From NCBI GenBank assembly GCA_002633005.1, contig NMRA01000048.1:64001-128000 (forward strand): a DNA stretch of 64,000 nucleotides, given 5' to 3'. How positions within the stretch are numbered: the first letter of the stretch is position 1; each line of letters starts with the position of its first letter. The position numbers and the translations under genes are program-made. Shown here in pieces: positions 50,501 to 62,500 of the stretch. This DNA is from Phoronis australis. Taxonomy: Eukaryota; Phoronida; Phoronidae. The notes below the pieces were generated by a model. It saw only the letters and a list, made by a program, of their open reading frames with translations, was not told the DNA's origin and searched no databases.

Positions 50501-53500
50501 ATTCCTTGCTGAATGGACCACTCCGTTACCATGGTTACGACTTCTTGCCTTGTATAACCATACCCAAGACTCGCCATTTCTTTTATATGTTTTACAATTA
50601 AGGATTCCTGATGCACATCGAAGATTGGAGACACACCCATTGTGACGCATTCAGGTTCTATCCTCCCACTTACTCGGTCTCTCAACGTTTGGTAAGGAAC
50701 ATGGTATTGTGCAGCTGCTGAGTTAATGGACATGCCACCCTCACGTACTTTATCGTATGCCTCAAGTAGACTGCCTAGGTCATACTTTCTCAGCTTTCTG
50801 TGTTGTTTTTTTACTGGCTTCTGTAATAAATAAATGTTTTTGTAAACTGTTTCATTGTTATTATGTGCTCCTGTTTGCTTACATTTTTTCATGTTTCTAC
50901 ATCAAGGGGTAAAAAATACATAATAAAAATGCTCACAAAATTTGTGTAAAAGTGTACATAATTATTATGTTTCGGATAGCTCAAATATGTAGAGTGACGT
51001 CAGCGCACTTTAAACAACGCTAAGGACCCAGCATAAAGTATCTGTAAGTGCTGAGTTCCTCTGGCCTTACAAATTGTGGTCGACCCTGGGACATTTTGAT
51101 ACATTGTTTAAACAACCCCTAGATTGCGTTTTATGTGAAATCTGAACGATTGTTGGTTTCGAATACATGTTTTGAAAATGCGCAAAAAACTGCATTAGTA
51201 AAATATGCTGTTTTAAGTATTATTTTTGAAAACAAACTCTCAACTCACAGTTTTGTTTCGCATTATGAAGAGCTACGTGTCCCGATACTCTTTTGACAAT
51301 CGTAAGCAGACGAACGCTGGAAACAGGAACGCTAGATGTCACGTGACCTTGCAGAAGCGGAAACGAGATGATTCACGACTTTAGGGCATTGCCGACTTTA
51401 GGGCCTCCGACGGTATTTGGTGCTAGAAAATAGCTCACTTCGCAACAAAAATACCTCTCACATATATTCTGATGACAGCGATGCGTTATGTCTATGAACC
51501 AGTGCAGACGACGACCAAATGAAAGCTCGTGCAATCTGATTGCATTTTAAGTATCTTTTTTGCCTTCCAAAGTATCTCTTTGCCTTTCTTACTTGACAAA
51601 TGCGCGTGAGCTGTCTGGTTAGTTTTAGCCATAGTATTATCACTGGACTATTTCATATATGCCATAGCTTGATTTTAATTCAAAGACAAATGAAAAAATA
51701 AATCAGTGGAGAAATTATGGATATTTTTTCCTGTCTTCAATTTTTATATACCAAATTCGCCCTATGAGAGCCCCCCTTCACGCGTTTCCAGACTTCGCCA
51801 AAATAAGCACCCAGCCCATGCGTGTTCATGTGAAAAATGCCTTACCTACAGTTCTAAAACTCTACAGTCTCGTCTTCAATTCATCAATAAGATCCGACAG
51901 TCCTAAAAAAATCATTGTGCGCGGAATTCACAGACCACGAGCCTCGCCACTATGTTGGTATTTAGCCGTGACTATACACTTCAAACTTCTGCCGTGCTTC
52001 ATGAAGAACCCATAAGTTGGGCTGGTCTTGCGAGGAACGTGTTCCGGATTATGCCGGTGGTGGCCTTTCAGAACAGGCACAGCATACTCGTCAAAGGGAT
52101 TGTATTGCATCTTTCAAGTACAGATCTACTCCCTCAACAGGAGTCCAAATTTCTGTGTGCACGTGAAAACCGCATCTCTGATTATGCCTCTCGAGAATTT
52201 TTCTTCAAGGCCACAATTTGCCCACATGAACGAGTCATGTGTGGAGCCTGGCCATTTTGCCACTATGTCTGTAAATCTGAAAAATTCATGTCAAAAAATC
52301 ACACACATATTTGCCACTGTCATTTGTAAATAAGATGCCATTAAGTGGACTACACACAATTTTAAAAATGTGAAGTCTTGCATCGAAGAACCAACTTTCA
52401 CGATTGAACTTGAAAATGCAATGTCATTCGAGACATTTTCATTTAAAGTGCAATTCATCCCACATTCCATGCCAAAATACAAGTTATGTATTTGCGGCGT
52501 ATGCCCCTTTTTAAATTAGTAGGTAGTTTTTGGGCTTCAGAAAAGCAGGCTTTGCATGTTACATGTTATCACAAGGAACTACATGTATGAATTCACAGTG
52601 GCCACATTTTCTCAACTAAAGAATTTGGGATAGCGCACCTTTAAATTTTTCATCCAAGAAATGTCAGATAGTACCTCTTTAATACACCATGGTGTGACAG
52701 CGTGTGCGACAGAAGTCAGTAATACATTGTATCCAAAGACAATAACAGAGACTGCTTGGTCGCGCGTGAGGTCAATCAAACAGCTTAAGTTTATAATTAC
52801 GCTGTGGACTGAACGGTTCACATAGTGTCGAGTAGTAGCCTACACTGTTATTTAAGACGACTCCGTTGTTCTAGCAAGGACATTAACTTGGGATACTTAC
52901 CTTAAAAAGGGGTCTGCAACCACTTGAACGTTTATGGCATGGAAGCCTTTTCTGCAAACAAATGTTTGCTCATCATGCTCTGGTGCTCTAATCGGTACTA
53001 GTGACCCATCTACGCATCCCACAACACGGGGAAAGCCAGCGACTTGATGGAATTGCCGCTGGTACAGATCGGTGTTGTCGATCAAGTTGGGGAGCGACAA
53101 GTCGGGTGAATTGTTGATGGCATTTGTTACTTTTGTGATCGTTCTTGAAACGGTCGACTTAGTCACCCCTTGGCTATCACCTACGACCGTTTGAAAGCTT
53201 CCAGTGGCGTAGAACCGCAACGCAACTGAGACTTGCTGCTCAGTTGTAAGTGAATATCCTCTGCGAGTTTCTGGCTCGAGGTCGTCTTTTAAAAAAGAGC
53301 ATAATAAGTCAACTGCATCCTTGTTCATCCGGTACCGGTCAACATACGAGTCGTATTGAAGACGCTCTCGATAAACTCTGCCTAGGTTTTCATTTCTTCG
53401 CTGACGAATGTGGAATACGGCCATTTTGACAAACTTAAGATCGAGTTAAGACAAGGTGAGAGTTGACTTAAAGTTAAGACAAAAACTTAAGTCAGTCTTA

Positions 53501-56500
53501 GCTAAGATTGTTTCTTGGAACGCAAAATAATCTTAGGATTTGTCTTAAGTCAAAAACTTAAGAAAAGTCTTAAACTTAAGTCACAAATGAACTTAAGTCA
53601 GTTTCTTGGAACGGGCCCCTGGATTAACATTTAAGGGACTATTTTTGATTTTCACGCGTGTACTTGTTATACCGACAGCAGCCTCCCTACACCTCTCTCA
53701 AGTCGTTTTTGAGCAGCGATAATGTAGAGGTAGGATCTAACAAAAATGACTGATCTCACAGTAGATATCTGTTACATTCCAAATCGTACCCAGAAATCTT
53801 CATTGCCAATGGATTTCTGACGAGGCTTTCTTAACTTACTTCTAACTGCTACGTCACCAGTAATAGTTGTTTTCCTTCAGAGCTTATGTGTCCGTTTTTT
53901 GTTTCAAGACCGAACAGTCATTAATTACACCGGTGTTACGACAAAAAAGCTCATTTTGGAATTCTTGTTGGATGGGGTATTAGCTTTTACTAATGTAAAC
54001 TACGCACGCAAATTGATTTACCCCGCAAATAATTACTTCATGCCGTTCAAGTTTACTTCACGCCGCAAAGAATTACTTAGTACGCCGTTAAAAGTTATTT
54101 TAAGCCACAAATAATTAGCAAAAATTACGTGCGTAGCGTTCACCCATTTGACTAAAGAGAAGATTGCCTATGCCACGTAACTGTTGTCTAAACATTTTGA
54201 GGTTAATAAAGAAAACGTAAACAAACTTTCATGTGTAGATGTGTTTCGTTGTACTGATATGATTTGCTTTTTGTTTTATCTTCTAGACTTTTCTCTATTG
54301 ATTCTAAGACTGGCGACATCACAATAGATTCAAAGCCATCTTCACTACACAAAAATACGTACACGTTAGCCATCGCGGCGCAAGACAGTGGTTCCCATCC
54401 ACGGAGCTCGTACGCCATTGTCAACGTGAATTTCTCACCCTTGAAAGCGTGTAAAAAGGTAAAAACCTTGAAGTATATCGGGGCGTTACTAAATGTATTC
54501 GTACATGTATATCCTGTATTCAACAACCGATTCTTGGCGTTTGATTTTTTCTTTTCGAGGTGACTTGGCAGTATTTTTCTGAGATAGTCACAGAACACGA
54601 ATTGTGGACTACATGCGGTTTAGTCTGTTGTCAAGTAATAGTTGTTAGTCAGAATGGCATTTCTGAATTTCCAGTCAATGAGAGTGACCGAATGACACCA
54701 ACCAATGTTCTAAGCCATGCTTCTTCACTCTTTTAACCAATGAGAAACAAGATTAACAACCCTTTCGAAGATTCTATAGGTCATCATAGACGTGCTTGTG
54801 GAGATGGTGTTGGTTGTAATATTATTGACCTTCCTACTGGGGTCTGTGTACTAAGAATGGAATACTTACAGGACGTCCATAAATACGACCTTTCCCTTAT
54901 GGAGAATGCTCCTGTTGGCACAGAACTAATTAAAGTCAAAACATCAGATCAGGTAAAGGAATTGCATTTGTTTAACAAATTGTCGCTCATTGCCCTAACT
55001 AGGGTTGCACATTGGTACTGGGGTACCGTTTCATATCGGTGCTGAATAATTTTAAGAATATCCACAAAACACAAGTTCTTCAACACAGCTTAATTAATTT
55101 AGTCTCCTTAGTGGGTGATATTCAATTTTCAGAACGCAAGGTGTGTCCAGCGGTAACCTGCGAATCTCATGTTTACAAATAAGCCCTGGTTGGTTGCGAC
55201 CTCCAAAGCCTGTGAGCTGTTTGACCACGGAGGCCATATCTACGGAATACTTTAAAAAAATCAGTCACAATTTTTTACAAAACTTACAGATTACGAAGGC
55301 AGTTATACGTCACAATTTAATCCGTTGTGTGTACATGTTAGTGTAGTTTCGTCATATAGGGGACTACACAGGTATAGAGTAAGATAGTTGTATTGCTTAG
55401 TTATGACTACATTTTAGTAGCTGAACACACATGAACCATTGAAACGGTTACAAACACTCGTGTCGTTCAATGAACCTACCGTTGTAAAAGCGGCCTCAAC
55501 TTATCCCCTGGATCAACTGAGAAAGGATTTAGGAGGTTGCCTTATTCGCTGAGACCATGCTCGGCGTTTAAAATGACACGCCGTGGCAATTAAGTCAACT
55601 TGTAGAGCACGGTTTCAAGCAATGAAGAACTGACAATTTTTTCGAAGTCCTGGAATCATCCCCAATTTGACTAGGAATAATTTGAGACCTATTTCATAAC
55701 GGCAAATTGTCTGAAACTGTTTTTTTTCTGTGATGGAAGGCGGCCTCTTTATTTTTTACAAAACGACATCGATATTGAAAGAAGTCCCGATGTGAACCAG
55801 TCGGGCATTTGTATATGTACATGTACGGCCCAATCTACTTTCAACCACAACTTAACTTATTCCATCTTTTATTTAGGGAAAAGATTTTAAATACTCTCTG
55901 CAGGATTCGTTCGATTCCACATTCCACATTGACGAAAGCGAGTAAGTATGATGCAAAATCAGCAGAACCTGGTTAGGCCAAAATCAGTGGTTGCGGCCTT
56001 GTGCTTTGAAAGTTGGTGAGGTAATGTGACTGCATTTCTATTCCTATTTGTGGGTCCAAATGGCGTCAAAACATTGATTATTACGTCACCACTTAAAACA
56101 CCAATGCACGCTTCACGTGTGACGTTACCTTATTTATGACGTTTTTATGATCATTTCAAAAATGGCAATGGAAGTAGTGGTAACAGTGAGTGATCTAAAA
56201 AGAAACATTTGAGGGTAATGTTGGCGATCGGTCAGAATATAAGGCTCACACAACTGAGACTGGTGAAGGGGATGGAATCCAGCTTGAGGAAGCGTGTGGT
56301 GTCAATGATTGTCACGTCGACCAGAATGGAGACAAAACGGGTGACAGAGAAAAATCTTGTTGGGAATTGGCTTCACCAGAGAGTTGTTGATTTAGTAAAG
56401 GCGTTTGAGGCTAAAGGCGGTATTATTGTCCAAGGCAATTCTGGTACAACTGATCCCGGTAAGGAGTGTGAGATAGAGGACCAGTGCGGAAGAACGAGAT

Positions 56501-59500
56501 GAAATGGAGATGAATTCAAGTCTTGGAAGGCGAGAGATACTCGTGATTCTCACATCGAGCAGTATGATGATGATGAGGAGTGTAATCTGGCAGATTTCTA
56601 CCGTCAGGTTTTGGACTCGTATGTTGTAATTGGGCAGGAGTACGAAGTTACGATGGTGGCTTGAGCGAGGGCAAACGTGAGGACCTTAGGTATTACGAGT
56701 CTAATGGTCGATGCAGTGGTGTTCTTGTCAAGACATTTAATACGCTTACTACCCACGAATTAGAGTACGTAGTACAGTTTTGTTATGAAACTGAGTTGGT
56801 CCTGTACAGATTAAAAAGTTGGATCTGACAGTCGGACACAGGGTGGAGCATACATTTGCAGAGAGCTGGTATGAACAGTAGCTAGAAGCAGGTTGGCGCG
56901 GTACATGGTAAAGAAATGCCATTCGACCGATCACATCGAAGGCAATTTTGAGGTCACGAAATATTATACATTTCCTAGGCTTCAAATCACATACGAGGTT
57001 AGCAACAGTGGCGCAGACGTTGACTATGTGTTGATTTTCAGATCGAAATTTAATGCAGCACGTGTCCAGACGGTTGAAGAGGAATCCTCTTTGCCCTCTT
57101 TTAGAGTTTCTTGTCCAACATCATGGCCACCACCACAAATGACTACTTCTTCCTCATGACCCCGACACAAATGACTACTTCTTCCTTGTGGCCATCGTCA
57201 CAAATAACTACTTCTTCCTTGTGGCCACCGTCACAAATGGCTACTTCTTCNNNNNNNNNNNNNNNNNNNNNNNNNNNNNNNNNNNNNNNNNNNNNNNNNN
57301 NNNNNNNNNNNNNNNNNNNNNNNNNNNNNNNNNNNNNNNNNNNNNNNNNNNNNNNNNNNNNNNNNNNNNNNNNNNNNNNNTCACAAATGACTACTCCTTC
57401 CTCGTGGCCACCGTCACAATTGACTACTTCTTCCTCGTGGCCACCGTCACAAATGACTACTTCCTCCTCATGGCCACCGTCACAAATGACTACTTCTTCC
57501 TCTTGGCCCCCGTCACAAACGACTCATCTTCCTGAACTTTTGGGTGTTGGGAAAGCAACAATTCTGTTCCATACTCGTCGCCATCCGCAAAAACTACACC
57601 TTCTCTATCCTCGTCGTCATCGGCAAACATCAGTTCTCTTGCAGCTGCTTGTATGCATTACGCCGTCACCAGCCCCGCAACCATTTGCATGTTTTACATC
57701 TTTCTGATTTATGTGGCTATCGTCAAACATGAACTCTCTCTTCGCGTTATGTTGACCGACGTCCTCCCGTCTTTTCTCAACATCGTTCTTAACACCATGC
57801 TTCAATTCTTTAGTACTGAGAATCAAAAGAGATTCACCTGACAATAAAATGCCTAATAATTCTACACAGGGAGAGGCCATTTTGCCGTCGCAGTTTGTTT
57901 TGCTGCTTTAATATATAAAATTCAACTATTTTTCTCCGCATGAAAATGTTTAGTCTACTTAATATATGTTTAAAACATTTCATCACAGCATAGGTTGTAT
58001 GTTTCTGTTCACATACGTACTGGTACGCACGCATGTTTGTGTGACAAGTTAGTGCACTTTGTTGTGTGGTCAATAAATGGTTTAAAGACCTTCCGTTTTT
58101 CACTTGTATAGACAGTGCAGAGGTATAACGAATCGTACAGTACACATAGTCGAAGTGTACGCTGCCTAGATAAAATCACCTTGACTTTGAAAGTGGTAAG
58201 AACATGCAAAGTCGTGCACGAATAGCAGATCACCTTTGCAACAACTGGCGTGGCACTGCGGGACCATGCTCCCCAATTCGTGGAAAAATTCTCCCCCAAT
58301 CAAAACCCGTTTCAGTTTTGCCCTTAGTGTTCCAAGTTTGTTCACTACAAAGTGCTAACGAGATTACCACTTACTTCAGCGTTTGGATCCCCTGTTGTAT
58401 AAGCCTATTTCTGACTATAGCGGTGTTTGCAAGTTTTGGGTGAAACATCCTGTAGCTCAAGCTAAGTAGGCTTTCTTATCACAGCAGAGAGCTTTATTTA
58501 CTTTTCGATCATTGCTAGAAGTCGAACGCTCTGACGCTGAGTCAAATCCCACGCGTTAAGTGGCAAAGTATTTCAAACGTGAAGTGGTCAAGGCGCTGGC
58601 CCTGATTTCATCGAATGATTGTCAGATAACGGCGAAACTTGGCGACTTGAAATAAAATCACAAAAACACAACGGTTTAGTTTTGGTTTAAGCTAATAAGA
58701 ATTCTATGTCATTCCAACAACAGCCTTCAACATGCGTAATTCGGCCATAAACCCGACAACGTCCCTTTAAGTGTCAAGATTGGCTTACATTTTAGCAGAA
58801 AAAAATTTCTGCGATTTTCCAGGGATTTCTGTTAAAGTGGTCGTGGCAGCTGTTATTGTACCATCGTTTAGAAAATTTGGCATTTCAACCAAACTGTTAG
58901 ATCCAGCGAATCAGAGAGCGGGGAAATATAAACACTAGAAACGTCCTCCGTCCTCGCCCAAAAACATGTTGGCAAGCCAACGGTCTGCTGAATAAACGGT
59001 CGAGAATGGGAGTCGAAATAAGCATGTCCAAAGTAAAATGAATGGGCTTGTCTAACGTGTAGCACAAAATAATGTTCTTTTTATTTTGTCTAAAGTGAGT
59101 CTAATGTGTGTAACATACGGCGATGACAGTACATGTGACTTACGGAAACTATACCAGAACAACAATTACGCCAGATTACCAACGTCCACGAACAACACTA
59201 CGCTGTCTAATCACACAAAGACACTTTTGCCCACTGTTACCTGCGCTATTGGTTAGCTTAATTTACCGGCTGTCCTGGTCGTGTCACCGAAATTAAATTA
59301 CAAACCTGCGTTTCATTCAAGTTGCGAACCTTTTATTCAGACCGCTGGCCGCTGAAACTCAGATTGTTCTTCGCTCTCACGAGACGTGACTTTTGGGTTG
59401 CAAAGATCTGACTAGCTCGCTAAGCTTACTCCTTGGGGCCCAGCTCAGCGCATATGCCACGTCGTGATTAGTCATCTTATAGAGCTCGGTCTCGAACAAT

Positions 59501-62500
59501 CATGAAATGTCTGTACGTTGAAAGAACTGAAATCACCTCCAATTTGACTACAGAGCATTTTAAGACCAGTTTCATAACGGCATTTGTTTTCCTTGTGATG
59601 GAAGCTAGTCATACGTAGTTGTAACGCGAAAAACCGAATAAATTGCATTATTCAAAGTGGTTCTCTGCCACTGAAACAGATTTTATGATGTTCACCAGGT
59701 TTCTTAATGTTTTGTTTGTAAAAATTTAGAATTTCTGGTGATGTCAAGGCATTTTTCTTTTAACTTGAAGTTTCAAAAAACGATCTGTCGTCTGCTCGTC
59801 ACATTTCCCTTATATGGAAAATGTGAACTTTAACATTTATTGTTAACAAAACAATGGCGAGTTCAAGCAGCAGCCAGCCCGATTAAGGGGAAACTGATGT
59901 AAGTCCTTACTGCTCAAAATTTGTCATAAAGTTATCGAACTATTCAATACATTCTAAAATGCACTTGCACTACTTTTTGGGAAGTCGCTTTCTTCACTGG
60001 CTTGCCTCATGCTGTACAGTCGACATCCGATTCGGAGGGCGATCACCCGCTGTTAATATCCTTCTCGTCAGTCAACTGTATGTCAAGTGACTGTGAGCGC
60101 ATGCGCGCATTTATCTTAAGTCGGAGGGAGATCAGTAACTCTGTGGTGACTACAGAGTTGTTTTTTTTTCTTAGCGCTTATTTCAAAAATCGTGAATTTT
60201 GTGATCTTTGCTGGAAATTCCCTCACAAAGGAAAGTGAATAACTCTATAGTAGACATTGCAAGATGGTACTTTTGTCAGGGATTGAGAAGCTTTCGCTTT
60301 CCATGCTTCTTTAAAAGTGCAGCACAAAAGCACTACCAAACACGTTTCCTAGGTGTTTCAATCGATCTGACATTTTAAGGAAACTATGTTGATGATTTAG
60401 TTATCCATAAATGGGATCAAAGAATTGCGAATATGCTGTTTGCGATTGTGTTACTCCATGCCTCTAACCGGGACCGGTAACAGCAGTAACACATCCAAAA
60501 ATCCCTGTTGTGCGTTTATGTACGGATAAGACTTCCGCCATATTTGTTATGCGCGTGTGCGACTTCGTAACGTGGAATGTCCCGGGCGTGGCCTAAATGC
60601 TCTGACCCATCCGCCGTCACGCGCGTGACAGGCGCGACCATAGGAACAATGTGTCAGCATTTATTCAGCGTTCATATGCCATCCGATGTGATGGTAGATC
60701 GTAGTCAGATCAACCATCTGAAAATACATGTGAACTCTTGTCAGAGGTCCGGCCTGCCTTTTTATCATTCGATTACAAAACAGACGGCCCATCAGTCTTC
60801 TTACTGTGCGATCCAATGACGTAGTTCGCGGTGAGAATACTCACCCTGTGATGAACGCACGGGATTGGCCAGAGTATTAACATTTTGTACATTGATGTTA
60901 TGTTAAATTTCCTGTCCTTGTGAATGCTCGTTTCAAGCGTCTTATCTGCCATCTGGTCTACCCTCCACATGCCGTGTTGTACCAGTATTTCGAGTTGTCT
61001 ATTTGTCTCAGTTATTCGCGATACCCATCTGCAGTGGCGGATCTAGGATATCACAAGGGGGGGCCCAACATTTTGTCCGGCTGTAAGCATTTGCGCAAAC
61101 TGAACCACGATTGTAGATGCGCATAGCACCGAATGGGGGTAGGTCGGGAGGGGGGCAAACCCCCCTCCCGCCCAGGAAATTTTTCTGTTTTTACCTCTAA
61201 AAATCAAGCATTTTCCTTGATTCCTCANAATGTGACCTTTAACATTTATTGTTAACAAAACAATGGCGAGTTCAAGCAGCAGCCAGCCCGATTAAGGGGA
61301 AACTGATGTAAGTCCTTACTGCTCAAAATTTGTCATAAAGTTATCGAACTATTCAATACATTCTAAAATGCACTTGCACTACTTTGTGGGAAATCGCTTT
61401 CTTCACTGGCTTGCCTCATGCTGTACAGTCGACATCCGATTCGGAGGGCAATCACCCGCTGTTAACATCCTTCTCGTCAGTCAACTGTATGTCAAGTGAC
61501 TGTGAGCGCATGCGCGCATTTATCTTAAGTCGGAGGGAGATCAGTAACTCTGTGGTGACTACAGAGTTGTTTTTTTTTTCTTAGCGCTTATTTCAAAAAT
61601 CGTGAATTTTGTGATCTTTGCTGGAAATTCCCTCACAAAGGAAAGTGAATAACTCTATAGTAGACATTGCAAGATGGTACTTTTGTTAGGAATTGAGAAG
61701 CTTTCGCTTTCCATGCTTCTTTAAAAGTGCAGCACAAAAGCACTACCAAACACATTTCCTAGGTGTTTCAATCGATCTGACATTTTAAGGAAACTATGTT
61801 GAAGATTTAGTTATCCATAAATGGGGTCAAAAAATTGCGAATATGCTGTTTGCGATTGTGTTACTCCGGGACCGGTAACAGTTTCAAACAGCAGTAACAC
61901 ATCCAAAAATCCCTGTTGTGCCTTTATGTACGGATAAGACTTCCGCCATATTTGTTATGCGCGTGTGCGACTTCGTAACGTGGAATGTCCCGGGCGTGGC
62001 CTAAATGCTCTGACCCATCCGCCGTCACGCGCGTGACAGGCGCGACCATAGGAACAACGTGTCAGCATTTATTCAGCGTTCATATGCCATCCGATGTGAT
62101 GGTAGATCGTAGTCAGATCAACCATCTGAAAAATGTGAACTCTTGTCAGAGGTCCGGCCTGCCTTTTTATCATTCGATTACAAAACAGACCGGCGGCCCA
62201 TCAGTCTTCTTACTGTACGATCCAATGACGTAGTTCGCGGTGAGAAAACTCAGCTTGTGATGAACGCACGGGATTGGCCAGAGTATTAACATTTTGTACA
62301 TTGATGTTATGTTAAATTTCCTGTCCTTGTGAATGCTCGTTTCAAGCGTCTTATCTGCCATCTGGTCTACCCTCCATATGCCGTGTTGTACCAGTATTTC
62401 GAGTTGTCTATTTGTCTCAGTTATTCGCGATACCCATCTGATATGATCGAGAAATATATGACGCTACACCTATGTAGCTACTGGCCCGCCTCTTACTTCG

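Larger units (their letters stand above)
48045..53618. mobile_element. PIF/Harbinger transposon interrupted by a Tigger element
   Basis: Ends are inverted repeats starting GGGCCCGTTCCAAGAAA, flanked by CTG at 48042-48044 and 53619-53621 (3-bp duplication, as expected for Harbinger). Both subterminal regions are packed with CTTAAGT/ACTTAAG palindromes. It has a Myb/SANT-like exon on + at the left and a HARBI1-like transposase on - at the right, the two-gene organisation of Harbinger. Without the 2.95-kb Tigger insert it would be about 2.6 kb. It occupies a cadherin intron. Confidence 0.9.
56209..57841 (+). pseudogene. Frameshifted Ser/Thr-rich gene remnant with 30-bp repeats
   Basis: Protein-like segments appear in successive frames: ADFYRQVLDSYVVIGQEYEV, KREDLRYYESNGRC, LEYVVQFCYETELVLY, FEVTKYYTFPRLQITYEVSN and VDYVLIFRSKFNAARV. 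The 30-bp repeat encoding SSSWPPSQMTT follows, then a Ser/Thr-rich stretch and a hydrophobic segment (ATICMFYIFLIYVAIV) ending in a stop at 57840. The order suggests a membrane protein with a mucin-like stalk, but frames shift several times, by decay or sequencing error beside the gap. I do not recognise the family. It lies in a cadherin intron on the same strand. Confidence 0.35.
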
